From the IMG/VR virus record IMGVR_UViG_3300005832_000007, positions 1 through 21,438 of that record: DNA of 21,438 bases. The stretch is one strand, 5' to 3'. This document shows, piece by piece, positions 7,224 through 13,944 of this stretch. The notes below the pieces were generated by a model. That model was not told where the DNA came from. It made no database searches and was given only the letters and a program-made list of their open reading frames with translations. The position numbers were made by a program, and so were the translations under genes. Origin of the DNA: a virus. How positions within the stretch are numbered: position 1 is the first letter of the stretch; the number at the start of each line of letters is the position of its first letter.

Positions 7224-7685
7224 TTGGCCGCAATCACACTCCCTAATTATCCGCGAAGGCTTTCCAATCCCGTTTTTACGGGCGTTTTGGAAGGTACGCT
7301 TTTGGCGTTCGGTTCCGACGGCGGGGCAAATATGTCGTTGATGAAACTCGGCACGGCATCGAATCAAGTCGCACCGTGTACTGGCGTACACGCGACAAGC
7401 GCATTCATACCGCCGATCGGGTTTATCCAAATTGATAGTGCAACGCTTGCCGCCGCAGGCGACCAGGTGACAGTCTGGGGACCGGGCAGCATCGTTTACG
7501 CCGTCGCCGGGGCCGCCATTACCAAGGGTCTTATGGTAATGAGCGAGGCTGCAACACAAACGGGGCGCGTGGTCACAGTGACAGACGGTAACTTCGGGAT
7601 CGGCATTGCGCTTGTCGCATCAACCGCCGAAGACGATGTTATCCCCGTGCTCGTCTGTGGCCCAACGTGCATTGAAACCACATAG
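7224..7685 (+). CDS. Capsid decoration/cement protein, DUF2190-like
   Basis: This 153-residue protein is small, Gly/Ala/Val-rich and predicted all-beta. The C-terminal half (AAITKGLMVMSEAATQTGRV, then FGIGIALVASTAEDDVIPVL) follows the DUF2190 pattern of a 'made-available' strand, a processed middle and a closing strand. That family often sits just before the major capsid gene and is thought to stabilise the mature capsid surface. I place the start at TTG 7224, because AGGTG at 7213-7217 is six bases upstream and would otherwise be part of the coding sequence. A GTG at 7215 is the alternative and adds three residues. The MAAITLP start is similar to that of the TTG-initiated tail tube gene. Confidence 0.7.
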   Translation: MAAITLPNYPRRLSNPVFTGVLEGTLLAFGSDGGANMSLMKLGTASNQVAPCTGVHATSAFIPPIGFIQIDSATLAAAGDQVTVWGPGSIVYAVAGAAITKGLMVMSEAATQTGRVVTVTDGNFGIGIALVASTAEDDVIPVLVCGPTCIETT

Positions 7686-7702
7686 AAGGAGGTGACAGAA
7701 AC

Positions 7703-8773
7703 ATGGGAAAACGAGAAAAAGCTATCCGCATGGTTGAGGATGCTTTGCCAGGCACCAACCTGTCGTTTAGCCGAATGCAAAACACGCTGTCACCAGAGGA
7801 AATACGGTGGCTTTACAGCGTGGCACCGGACGAGGACATGACGCCGCAGCACTTCGCGAGTGCAAAGGACATGGCGGTCGATGCTCACATGACTGGCTAT
7901 GTTCGGGCGTACACGTTCGAGGATTGCGTTATGGCTAATCGCGAGATCGCACCGATAAAAACCGTGCGCTCTTACACGGGAACGTATAAGACGCGGGACA
8001 AGTCGGCGCTCGATGTTGATGTGTCAGACGAGGGCTCGCAGGAAGGCGCGACGAATGAAATCCACTTCAACGTCGGAGAGGGTACTTATACGTGCGAGGA
8101 TCGCAAGCTCAAGATTTGGGTGAGCGACAAGGAAATCCTCGAACGTGGCGCGCTCGATCCGATGCAGGAGGGTGCGGTGCTGCTAAAGCACGGCATGGAA
8201 TTGCGGCAAGAGATTCGCATTCGCAACCTTGCGGAAGCGACGACCAATGCCGTGACCATCGGAACGGATTGGGATACTTCGGATGCAATCCATACGGACA
8301 TTACCACGAACCAAATCGCTTTCGAGGCGGCTTGTGGGATGCCTGCGACGCACGCCGTGATCAATAGCGACGTTGCCGGGGAAATCCTAGCTAATGCAGC
8401 GGTTGGCAGCGGCGGGCTCGGGACCGTTCCGCAAGCGAGAAACGCGGCCGATGCGCTTAGTTCGCTTGGATGGAAAAACTTCCCCAAGTACGCATGGAAC
8501 ATGCGCATTATCGTGACGAACTGCCGTTACAACTCGGCTAAACCGATGGCGACTCGCGTCGCCTCTTACATCTGGCCGGATACTATGTTCATGTTCCGGG
8601 TCGATAATTCGATTCGGGCAACGACATGGGCCATTCAGCCGGAGCTTCTGAGCGATACTATCGTGCGCTGGCGCGATGACGATCGCGGAGGGTGGTATCT
8701 GAAAATCCTTCGCAGCAGAGACGAAGTAGAGGTTACGAGCGACGCAGTACGCGAACTCGACGACGTGACCTAG
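7703..8773 (+). CDS. Major capsid protein (HK97 fold, Mu-type family)
   Basis: This 356-residue protein is the likely shell subunit. Its length is normal for HK97-fold capsid proteins and it directly follows protease, scaffold and decoration genes. Predicted layout: N-terminal arm with helices (1-70), an extended E-loop/P-domain region (about 85-190) rich in beta and charged residues, then the A domain with ACGMPATHAVINSDVAGEIL and IIVTNCRYN. The C-terminal strand SDTIVRWRDDDRGGWYLKIL and VEVTSDAVREL resemble the capsid C-terminus of Mu-like and related phages. The ribosome binding site is very strong (AGAAGGAGGTGA just upstream of the ATG), as expected for the most abundant virion protein. 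Whether the N-terminus is cleaved is not visible. Confidence 0.85.
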   Translation: MGKREKAIRMVEDALPGTNLSFSRMQNTLSPEEIRWLYSVAPDEDMTPQHFASAKDMAVDAHMTGYVRAYTFEDCVMANREIAPIKTVRSYTGTYKTRDKSALDVDVSDEGSQEGATNEIHFNVGEGTYTCEDRKLKIWVSDKEILERGALDPMQEGAVLLKHGMELRQEIRIRNLAEATTNAVTIGTDWDTSDAIHTDITTNQIAFEAACGMPATHAVINSDVAGEILANAAVGSGGLGTVPQARNAADALSSLGWKNFPKYAWNMRIIVTNCRYNSAKPMATRVASYIWPDTMFMFRVDNSIRATTWAIQPELLSDTIVRWRDDDRGGWYLKILRSRDEVEVTSDAVRELDDVT

Positions 8774-8804
8774 AACGAGATAGCAAGAAAACAAATCGGC
8801 ATGG

Positions 8805-8831
8805 GCCGGAAGCGACGGCCAACGCTCCGGC
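8805..8831 (+). other. GC-rich hairpin downstream of the major capsid gene
   Basis: GCCGGA(A)GCG at 8805-8814 pairs with CGCTCCGGC at 8823-8831 around ACGGCCAA, giving nine base pairs with one bulged A. It lies in the largest gap inside the operon (8774-8877). There is no T tract after it, so it is unlikely to be a full terminator. An mRNA-stabilising 3' structure or partial attenuator after the capsid gene is plausible. Confidence 0.45.
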
Positions 8832-8877
8832 ACCCGGTCCACCGATAAACCGCACGAGATAAAAGGAGCGAAAGAAA

Positions 8878-9108
8878 ATGGCGACGAAAAAATACGAGGT
8901 GCTAAAAGCAATCACGCTACCTGGCGGTATCGCTACCGACGAAGATGGAAAGACAATCGGCGCATGCATCATGGAAAAAGGCACAATCAATCTTGATCCA
9001 GAACATTCGGCAACTGTAAGTCTGCTTGCCAACGAGTGCATCAGAGAAAAGGGCGTCAAGGCTGCGGCAGAACGAGTCGTCGGGCGCACTGGCCGTCAAA
9101 GCAGATAG
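8878..9108 (+). CDS. Small hypothetical protein after the capsid gene
   Basis: I do not recognise this 76-residue protein. It opens with a predicted beta segment (YEVLKAITLPGGIATDEDGK), then a likely helix (SATVSLLANECIREKGVKAAAERV) and a basic tail (GRTGRQSR). No signal peptide or membrane segment is seen. AAAGGAG lies close upstream of the ATG, and its TAG stop is part of the next gene's AGGAGGG. It has weak, low-confidence resemblance to the following protein: a Gly-Gly turn, Gly-Lys/Gln-x-Ile, Asp-Pro, then a Leu-Leu helix. Position suggests a capsid or connector accessory. Confidence 0.65.
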   Translation: MATKKYEVLKAITLPGGIATDEDGKTIGACIMEKGTINLDPEHSATVSLLANECIREKGVKAAAERVVGRTGRQSR

Positions 9109-9118
9109 GAGGGCGAAC

Positions 9119-9316
9119 GTGAAAACGCTTGAAGAGCGCGTCGTTGTACTGCGCGGCGAAGTGCATGCCAAAGGCGGTGCAGTTTATCAGCAAGGTCAAA
9201 AGATTCGAGCGGGCACGGTTGTTGTAAAGGCGACTGACCCTGATATGGCCTCGCTGCTCGGCTTGACGGAGAAACCAAAACCGTCAGCGGATAAGGCGAA
9301 AGGGCGTGATGAGTAA
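9119..9316 (+). CDS. Small hypothetical protein, possible paralogue of its neighbour
   Basis: This 65-residue protein starts at GTG 9119, chosen because TAGGAGGG (9106-9113) sits six bases upstream. A longer frame starting near 9026 lies within the preceding gene and lacks a ribosome binding site. The order is a beta-rich core (VVVLRGEVHAKGGAVYQQGQ, TVVVKATDP), a short Leu-Leu segment and a charged, disordered tail (KPKPSADKAKGRDE). It resembles the small gene before it in spacing of Gly-Gly and Leu-Leu positions, though I would not claim homology without a profile comparison. It overlaps the next gene by one base (TAATG). Confidence 0.65.
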   Translation: MKTLEERVVVLRGEVHAKGGAVYQQGQKIRAGTVVVKATDPDMASLLGLTEKPKPSADKAKGRDE

Positions 9317-9810
9317 TGGCATCAACAATCGTAACGGGGCGGTTATCGCAAATTACGACGGCCGCAATTACTGACGTAGTAACAACCGGCAGCGATGGCT
9401 ATATCATCAAGGTCCACAATCCCGGATATGTCCACGTCGGCTTTTCAGTGTATGCGTCTGGCATCACTGCTGATGGTGCGGATTCGGTGCTTTGGCTACA
9501 GGGCCTCGTCCTCGACCACAACATGAATATTGCAAGCGATTGTGACGATGCTGCGGATAACGGTGCATGTCATCTAACGACAAAACATTATTTAGCGTCG
9601 GGGAATTCCGCTGGTTGGGAATGTGTTACATCCGGCGGAGCGGGCGCGATAACGGTTGACGTTATGACGGTGTTATATACGCAGTCGATGACAATAACGC
9701 ATGTGTTTCTTGGTTATGGGTTTGCGTTAAAGATTCGCGGGGACGCTGGCGATGATTCGTGGACGGCTGGCAATCTTGAAATTATGCCGCTCGCTTGGGG
9801 CGGTCGTTAG
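9316..9810 (+). CDS. Hypothetical beta-rich structural protein
   Basis: This 164-residue protein is not recognised. It is Thr/Val/Gly-rich and predicted mainly beta, with alternating hydrophobic stretches (YIIKVHNPGYVHVGFSVYAS, ITVDVMTVLYTQSMTITHVF), as in virion surface proteins. Three cysteines occur in the middle (SDCDD, GACHL, WECVT). No signal peptide is present. The ATG overlaps the preceding stop as TAATG, so it is translationally coupled. It lies in a block of five small genes between the capsid and connector genes, where decoration proteins and head fibres are often encoded. Confidence 0.65.
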   Translation: MASTIVTGRLSQITTAAITDVVTTGSDGYIIKVHNPGYVHVGFSVYASGITADGADSVLWLQGLVLDHNMNIASDCDDAADNGACHLTTKHYLASGNSAGWECVTSGGAGAITVDVMTVLYTQSMTITHVFLGYGFALKIRGDAGDDSWTAGNLEIMPLAWGGR

Positions 9811-9856
9811 TGGTGCCAGTTGCTGGGCGAAACGATCAGCCGCCGAGGCCGAAATA

Positions 9857-10510
9857 ATGGCAAGCAAGGTACTGACAATCACGAGCGATTTAACACCGCT
9901 CCAATGGACTAAAGGCGGTAGCGCGCCGACGCATGCGGCATCAGTGAGCACGAGCGATACTACCAGAAATATTTATGTGGTCATATCGAATGTAACAGAT
10001 CATCTGAAACATGGCTCACAACCGTCGGATGTGCAGGCACTGACATCAATCAGCTACCAGGCAAAATTTAACCTAACAGATACAGGTGCGGCGGGATGGA
10101 TTGGGATCCGTTGGTCTGTCTGGGCGCTCGGTGTCGAGATCGGATATAAAGCTGATATATATGGAACAAATGTAATGTACACGCAGACGGTAGATGTTCC
10201 TATCAGTGGCAGCCAGGCGCAGGCAAACGATTTGTCGTTCAAGATTCTCAGCGAGGGCGGAAACTGGGCATTCGGCGCAGCCGTTATCCAAATTTATCAG
10301 ATTGTCCCGACGCTGACGTATACTGCGATGGTTTACGGGCCAGGCCATGCGGTAGAAGGCAATGTATCGAGCGGGCGCGCTAGCGGCAAATTTGCAAACG
10401 GCGCTGTAGAAGCCAACACCACAAATGGGATGAGTAGAGGCAATTTTGCATCTGGAGTTGTGGGCGGACACTTAACAACCGGCGGCGGTATCGGAAAAAC
10501 TGGAGCGTAG
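9857..10510 (+). CDS. Beta-rich protein ending in five nonapeptide repeats, possible head fibre or decoration protein
   Basis: This 217-residue protein is unrecognised. Residues 1-160 are a predicted beta domain. Residues 169-213 contain five tandem nine-residue repeats: NVSSGRASG, KFANGAVEA, NTTNGMSRG, NFASGVVGG and HLTTGGGIG. The pattern is [KNH]-hydrophobic-[AST]-[SNT]-Gly-x-x-x-[GA], with the first Gly invariant (the third copy has Thr in the hydrophobic slot). Such short Gly-spaced repeats are typical of elongated beta-helical or trimeric fibre segments. The start is ATG 9857, with GAGG nine bases upstream. The frame extends to 9752, but that part overlaps the previous gene and contains no better start. 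The gap of 46 bases after the previous stop is one of the larger ones here. A virion surface role is inferred. Confidence 0.65.
   Translation: MASKVLTITSDLTPLQWTKGGSAPTHAASVSTSDTTRNIYVVISNVTDHLKHGSQPSDVQALTSISYQAKFNLTDTGAAGWIGIRWSVWALGVEIGYKADIYGTNVMYTQTVDVPISGSQAQANDLSFKILSEGGNWAFGAAVIQIYQIVPTLTYTAMVYGPGHAVEGNVSSGRASGKFANGAVEANTTNGMSRGNFASGVVGGHLTTGGGIGKTGA
10361..10495 (+). repeat. Five in-frame nonapeptide (27-bp) coding repeats
   Basis: The 135 bases encode five consecutive nine-residue units with an invariant central Gly and Gly or Ala at position nine. The DNA itself is more diverged than the peptide pattern, which suggests the protein pattern is under selection and is not a recent slippage product. 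Confidence 0.7.
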
Positions 10511-10512
10511 TC

Positions 10513-10881
10513 GTGGCAAAATTTGCGAAAAGTGTAACGATGAATGTTGGCGATGAGCGCCCGATACTCACGATGTACGTCACCAATGAAGAAACCGGCG
10601 CTGTTGTTAATTTGTCGAGTGCCATAAGCTGCAAATTTTTCATGTATCCGGTCGGAGAAAATGAAGCGCTTGGAACCGTAAAGGTCAACGGTGTGGCGGG
10701 CGCAATATCAGGCGGCGGCACGACGGGTATCGTCACGTACACATGGGCTACCGCAGATGTCAATACGGCCGGCCGTTACATCGGTTGGTTTGTTATTTAC
10801 TGGGGGGCGACAAGCACGGTGCCGCAAACAACGACGGCGGTTGAAATAACTTTCAAGGCTATTGGTGAGCGCAGGAGTTAA
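10513..10881 (+). CDS. Beta-sandwich protein resembling baseplate BppU/DUF2479-type domains
   Basis: This 122-residue protein reads as one compact beta-sandwich: VGDERPILTMYVTNEETGA at the start, SCKFFMYPVGENEA, TGIVTYTWATADVNTAGRY, then GWFVIYWGATST and a closing VEITFKAIG. This order (polar linear-motif start, 'G..Y.W...D...G.Y' core, 'tvPqttt' strand) is close to the N-terminal domain of upper baseplate proteins such as BppU and to DUF2479, usually found in tail tip proteins. Here it lies in the head region next to the nonapeptide-repeat protein, so the two may form a capsid fibre or appendage. The GTG start is two bases after the preceding stop, with no strong ribosome binding site, suggesting coupled translation. 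Confidence 0.6.
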   Translation: MAKFAKSVTMNVGDERPILTMYVTNEETGAVVNLSSAISCKFFMYPVGENEALGTVKVNGVAGAISGGGTTGIVTYTWATADVNTAGRYIGWFVIYWGATSTVPQTTTAVEITFKAIGERRS

Positions 10882-10886
10882 CACGC

Positions 10887-11342
10887 ATGGCAACCTATAC
10901 CGATATTGATGATTTACGCGCGCGGTTCTACCTCGTGCAGGATGACGAGGTCGCCGAGCGCATACTAAACCGAGCCGCCGTAATGGCCTACAACCTTATA
11001 AACTCCTATCTGGACGGCATTTATGGCGTGCCGTTTTCAACCACACCGGTTGAGATCAAAGATATTTCCGACTTGATTACGCGTGTGTTTGCTCAGTCGT
11101 TAACACTCAAGCAGCAGATAGTAATCAATTCGGGGGAGAACAGTGAACTTAAAGATGCTATTTCGTGGCTTATGGATGTTCGCAGCGGAAAGGCATCTTT
11201 GGTCGGTTATTCGCGGTTGACAACACGAGGCCCACGGCACAGCCGCGACGGATATACACGCATATTCGATCTTGACCCGACCGAATGCCACGAAGTTGAT
11301 CCGGATTATTTGGAGAGTGTTCTTACGGAGCGTGATTCATAA
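10887..11342 (+). CDS. Head-tail connector protein, Mu gp36 / DUF1320-like
   Basis: This 151-residue protein begins MATYTDIDDLRARF, the usual start of DUF1320/gp36-type adaptors. It continues with helices (AERILNRAAVMAYNLINSYL) and the conserved YLDGIYGVPFSTTPVEIKD segment, followed by a C-terminal polar tail. These proteins form a ring under the portal that connects it to the tail. Length is slightly above the typical size of about 140. AGGAG precedes the ATG closely. The following gpG-like gene is the expected neighbour in Mu-type head modules, which strengthens the call. Confidence 0.82.
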   Translation: MATYTDIDDLRARFYLVQDDEVAERILNRAAVMAYNLINSYLDGIYGVPFSTTPVEIKDISDLITRVFAQSLTLKQQIVINSGENSELKDAISWLMDVRSGKASLVGYSRLTTRGPRHSRDGYTRIFDLDPTECHEVDPDYLESVLTERDS

Positions 11343-11343
11343 G

Positions 11344-11898
11344 ATGGAAAAAACGGGCGGCATGACAATTTCATACGATTTGCAGCAGCTTGCAAAGATT
11401 CCAAAACTGTTGCGCGAGATCGAGCGGGCTGGCGGTAGGGCAGATCCGCCATTAAAAAAATGGGGTGTCTACATGCTCCAGCAGACAGAGAAGACATTCC
11501 GAAATCAAGGACGGCGCGGGACAGCGAAACAGTGGCCGGCATTGTCGGCCGCCACCCTTGCGATTCGCGCAGGACGCAAACGCGGGCGCACGCGCGCGAA
11601 CCCCAGAAACATTCTGCAGAACACAGGACATTTGAAACGCTCGATTAGGACGACGACATACCAGCGGCCGAGCGGCAAGGCGCAATTTGTTTTTACGCAG
11701 ACGCCGTATTCGCGCATTCACCAGGAAGGCGGATACACGAACTTGCCGACGAGGAGCAAAACAAAAAAAGGCAAACGAGTAAAGGTGCCGAAGCGGCAAT
11801 TTCTTTTTATATCGAAACGAGATCAGATTAAAGCGTTGAAGTTGGTCCGCGACCACGCAAAGAATACGGCCGTAACAGCGAGCCGGGCGGTGCGTTAA
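11344..11898 (+). CDS. Phage virion morphogenesis protein, Mu gpG-like
   Basis: This 184-residue protein matches the gpG/virion morphogenesis pattern. It has an N-terminal helix (LQQLAKIPKLLREIERAGG), QWPALSAATLAIR, then ILQNTGHLKRSIR, TPYSRIHQEGGYT, a basic loop and a VPKRQFLFISKRDQ strand. Such proteins complete the head-tail joint. It is strongly basic. I place the start at ATG 11344, one base after the upstream stop (TAAG ATG), because the longer frame from 11272 lies inside the connector gene. GGAG at 11327-11330 is 13 bases away, so initiation probably depends on coupling. It ends in a TAATG overlap with the next gene. Confidence 0.82.
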   Translation: MEKTGGMTISYDLQQLAKIPKLLREIERAGGRADPPLKKWGVYMLQQTEKTFRNQGRRGTAKQWPALSAATLAIRAGRKRGRTRANPRNILQNTGHLKRSIRTTTYQRPSGKAQFVFTQTPYSRIHQEGGYTNLPTRSKTKKGKRVKVPKRQFLFISKRDQIKALKLVRDHAKNTAVTASRAVR

Positions 11899-12440
11899 TG
11901 GGATACCCGACAAACGGCGGGATGACCGAATTGCTACTCGCGATGAAAGAGAAAGCGCAGCAGGATAATAATTATCTGCGATACTTCACCCATTATCGGA
12001 TCAAACTTGGCAACTATTGGCTAGGACCGTGGGACACGTATATGCTCAATTTCAAGCCGGTCGGTTCGCCGGAGATTCCGGCTTATACACCAGGCGACGA
12101 AGATGCGATAGGCGCGGACGCAAATCTTGATGTACGGCGCGCGGTGCATATTGTCGAGGTTGAAATACAAGTTCCCTACGCGGCGCCAGAGGACGAGGGG
12201 ATTATCGTTGGCGTGACGGGTAAGCGCAAGGGGATCACTCAGGTGGTTGCCGACGTGTGCGACTTTTTCGAGGGCCATCACCTCGGTCTGACGGGGCTGG
12301 AGCACGGGCTATCGCCGCATATTGAAGCGCCCGAGGGCGCATATCAAGAAATCGATTTGGAGAATCAAATGTTTATTCGAGTGGCGGTATTAATTTATAA
12401 GGCAACGACGGTACCTTTTGTGCGGACGAATAACGATTAG
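11898..12440 (+). CDS. Probable tail terminator protein
   Basis: This 180-residue protein is not recognised by motif. It has a helical N-terminus (TELLLAMKEKAQQDNNYLRY), then beta stretches (VHIVEVEIQVPYAAPEDEG) and a second helix around VADVCDFFEGHHLG, an alpha/beta make-up compatible with tail terminators. These cap the tail tube and dock it to the head. The assignment is mainly positional: it lies between the gpG-like protein and the tail tube, where the terminator gene almost always is. It starts by a TAATG overlap and ends in TAGGAGG for the next gene. Confidence 0.55.
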   Translation: MGYPTNGGMTELLLAMKEKAQQDNNYLRYFTHYRIKLGNYWLGPWDTYMLNFKPVGSPEIPAYTPGDEDAIGADANLDVRRAVHIVEVEIQVPYAAPEDEGIIVGVTGKRKGITQVVADVCDFFEGHHLGLTGLEHGLSPHIEAPEGAYQEIDLENQMFIRVAVLIYKATTVPFVRTNND

Positions 12441-12451
12441 GAGGTTTAACT

Positions 12452-12967
12452 TTGGCTGCCACAACAAATATAACAGTAGGCGGCGCAACAGCGTTGTTTG
12501 GTGCGGCTAACGTGGGCTACATCAAAGACGGTGTAACGATAACCCCGACTGTTGAGCTATTCACGGTAGACGGCATTGAACAATTGCTCACACCGTCGAA
12601 GGCATGGCGCATCACCGAGACGTTCGAGTGCTCGTTCACAATGGTAGAACCGACGCAAGACAACCTTGAGTTTGCGTTGGATTTGGCAGACGGTGCATTT
12701 GCCGCAGGAACTCCGAACGAGGTTGATTTCGGCACTAACGTTGTCGCGCCACGAGATCACCAGACGAGCAAGCTGACGGTCACCGGGTATACGTGCGGCG
12801 CGACGCAATACACAAGGACGATTGTGTTTCATAATGCAGTGCTTATGACGCCGGCGCCGATCAAGTTCACGAAGTCGCAAGAGACAAACCTTGCAGTAAC
12901 ATACCTCTGTCTCTATGCGGACGATGCAGACGCAGCGGTCGGCACAATCACGGATGCAACCAGTTAG
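12452..12967 (+). CDS. Major tail tube protein, copy 1 (TTG start)
   Basis: This 171-residue protein is the first of two paralogues and is the likely tail tube subunit: a small beta-sandwich protein just before chaperone and tape measure genes. Conserved blocks shared with the second copy are MAATTNITVGGA, GYIKDGVT, ELFTVDGIEQLLTPS, ATQY and TPAPIKFTK. The start is TTG 12452, with AGGAGG at 12439-12444 seven bases upstream; the same MAATTN opening in copy 2 (which uses ATG) confirms the site. Three cysteines (FEC, YTCG, YLCLY) are present, two of them at positions also occupied in copy 2. A TTG start in a high-copy gene is uncommon and may lower its yield against copy 2. Confidence 0.78.
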   Translation: MAATTNITVGGATALFGAANVGYIKDGVTITPTVELFTVDGIEQLLTPSKAWRITETFECSFTMVEPTQDNLEFALDLADGAFAAGTPNEVDFGTNVVAPRDHQTSKLTVTGYTCGATQYTRTIVFHNAVLMTPAPIKFTKSQETNLAVTYLCLYADDADAAVGTITDATS

Positions 12968-12978
12968 GAGGTGAGCAC

Positions 12979-13485
12979 ATGGCAGCGACCACAAATATAA
13001 CGGTAGGCGGCGCGTCGGTGACAGTTGGTTCTTCAATGGGCTACATCAAAGATGGCGTGACGCTCACGCCGACGTTGGAGCTATTCACTGTCGATGGCAT
13101 TGAGCAACTCTTGACGCCTAGTAGAGCATGGCGAGTCAGCGAGCAATTTGAGTGCCAGTTTACGACGGTCGAACCAACTCAGGCAAACATCAAGATTGCG
13201 CTTGATTGTGACAATACGTGGACGGGGACACCCCCGGCGCTCAAGTTCGGAGATAACCAGTTTTCGCCGGCTAACGATACCGCATACGTCGTCGTGATGA
13301 CGGGATACACCGCGGCTGCAACGCAGTACGTGAGGACGATCACGCTGCATCGGTGTTTTCTCTCAACACCGGCGCCGATCAAGTTCACTAAAGGCCAGGA
13401 AACTAATCTCGCGATGACGTTCTTGTGTTGCTACGAAGAGGACACGGATGTTTGCGTCGGGACTATATCGGACGCTACGAGTTAG
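12979..13485 (+). CDS. Major tail tube protein, copy 2 (paralogue)
   Basis: This 168-residue protein is about 60% identical to the one before it by hand alignment (roughly 105 of 170 positions) and has the same domain plan. The N-terminal half and the TPAPIKFTKGQETNLA segment are most conserved. The middle (about 76-110) differs and has a two-residue deletion. It starts at ATG 12979 with AGGAGG at 12966-12971 overlapping the upstream TAG. One copy may form most of the tube while the other is a minor or tip-proximal component, or they may co-assemble. It is followed after three bases by an unknown gene. Confidence 0.8.
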   Translation: MAATTNITVGGASVTVGSSMGYIKDGVTLTPTLELFTVDGIEQLLTPSRAWRVSEQFECQFTTVEPTQANIKIALDCDNTWTGTPPALKFGDNQFSPANDTAYVVVMTGYTAAATQYVRTITLHRCFLSTPAPIKFTKGQETNLAMTFLCCYEEDTDVCVGTISDATS

Positions 13486-13488
13486 CTT

Positions 13489-13944
13489 ATGCCGATGCGA
13501 TTCTTGCATGATTGCTCTTCGCTCGCCGAAGAGAACCCGATTATCTCGGAGCTTTTGAGGCTACCGAGACATTTCAAGTTAGTGCCTGGTGGCATCGAGC
13601 TTGGGTGTAATTGGGTTGACGTGAATGTCGCGGCGGCGTTGTTGTCGCAAACGGCGTATTGGTCAAACGATTATTACGAACGACAGCAACCGATCAAAGT
13701 TACATTCAAGCCGCACAAGATCAATCGTGTATCATGTCGGCTTAGCCCTGACGGCGTGGTGTTTGTTGTCTACACGATCGCTGGAGACCCGACGCAATTA
13801 AGAACACTGCGCTGGTATTACAATGGGGCAATGCTTTTGATCCTCGACATGAACGAACGCCTGGACCGTCTCGGCGAATTAGTCGAGGCATATTTCGAGG
13901 CCAAGAAACGGGCACAAAAACAACTAGCAGGAGGTAGGGGTTAA
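13489..13944 (+). CDS. Unknown protein between tail tube and chaperone
   Basis: This 151-residue protein is unrecognised. An alpha/beta start (FLHDCSSLAEENPIISELLR), a beta middle (CRLSPDGVVFVVYTIAGD) and a C-terminal amphipathic helix (EAYFEAKKRAQKQLAGG) are predicted. It sits between the tail tube and the chaperone, where some phages carry an additional assembly protein. No signal peptide or membrane segment is seen. No clear ribosome binding site precedes ATG 13489, so coupling to the tube gene is likely; ATG 13495 is an alternative start. It ends with TAATG into the chaperone gene. Confidence 0.6.
   Translation: MPMRFLHDCSSLAEENPIISELLRLPRHFKLVPGGIELGCNWVDVNVAAALLSQTAYWSNDYYERQQPIKVTFKPHKINRVSCRLSPDGVVFVVYTIAGDPTQLRTLRWYYNGAMLLILDMNERLDRLGELVEAYFEAKKRAQKQLAGGRG

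Larger units (their letters stand above)
12452..13485 (+). repeat. Tandem duplication of the tail tube gene
   Basis: Two adjacent genes share most of their protein sequence and short DNA stretches, for example ACAAATATAAC followed by GTAGGCGGCGC after each start. The level of divergence implies an old duplication that both copies survived, which points to distinct use. Confidence 0.8.

Noticed and set aside
6582-7559. 325-residue - strand frame
   Set aside because: It is antisense to the scaffold and decoration genes, with Arg/Cys/His-rich composition typical of shadow frames. Every supported gene is on the + strand.
8801-8848. 15-codon open frame after the capsid gene
   Set aside because: It is very short, lies over the hairpin and has no ribosome binding site.
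12452-13485. Contractile tail sheath and tube pair
   Set aside because: The two genes are close paralogues of equal size near 170 residues, whereas a sheath protein would be far longer and unrelated to the tube.
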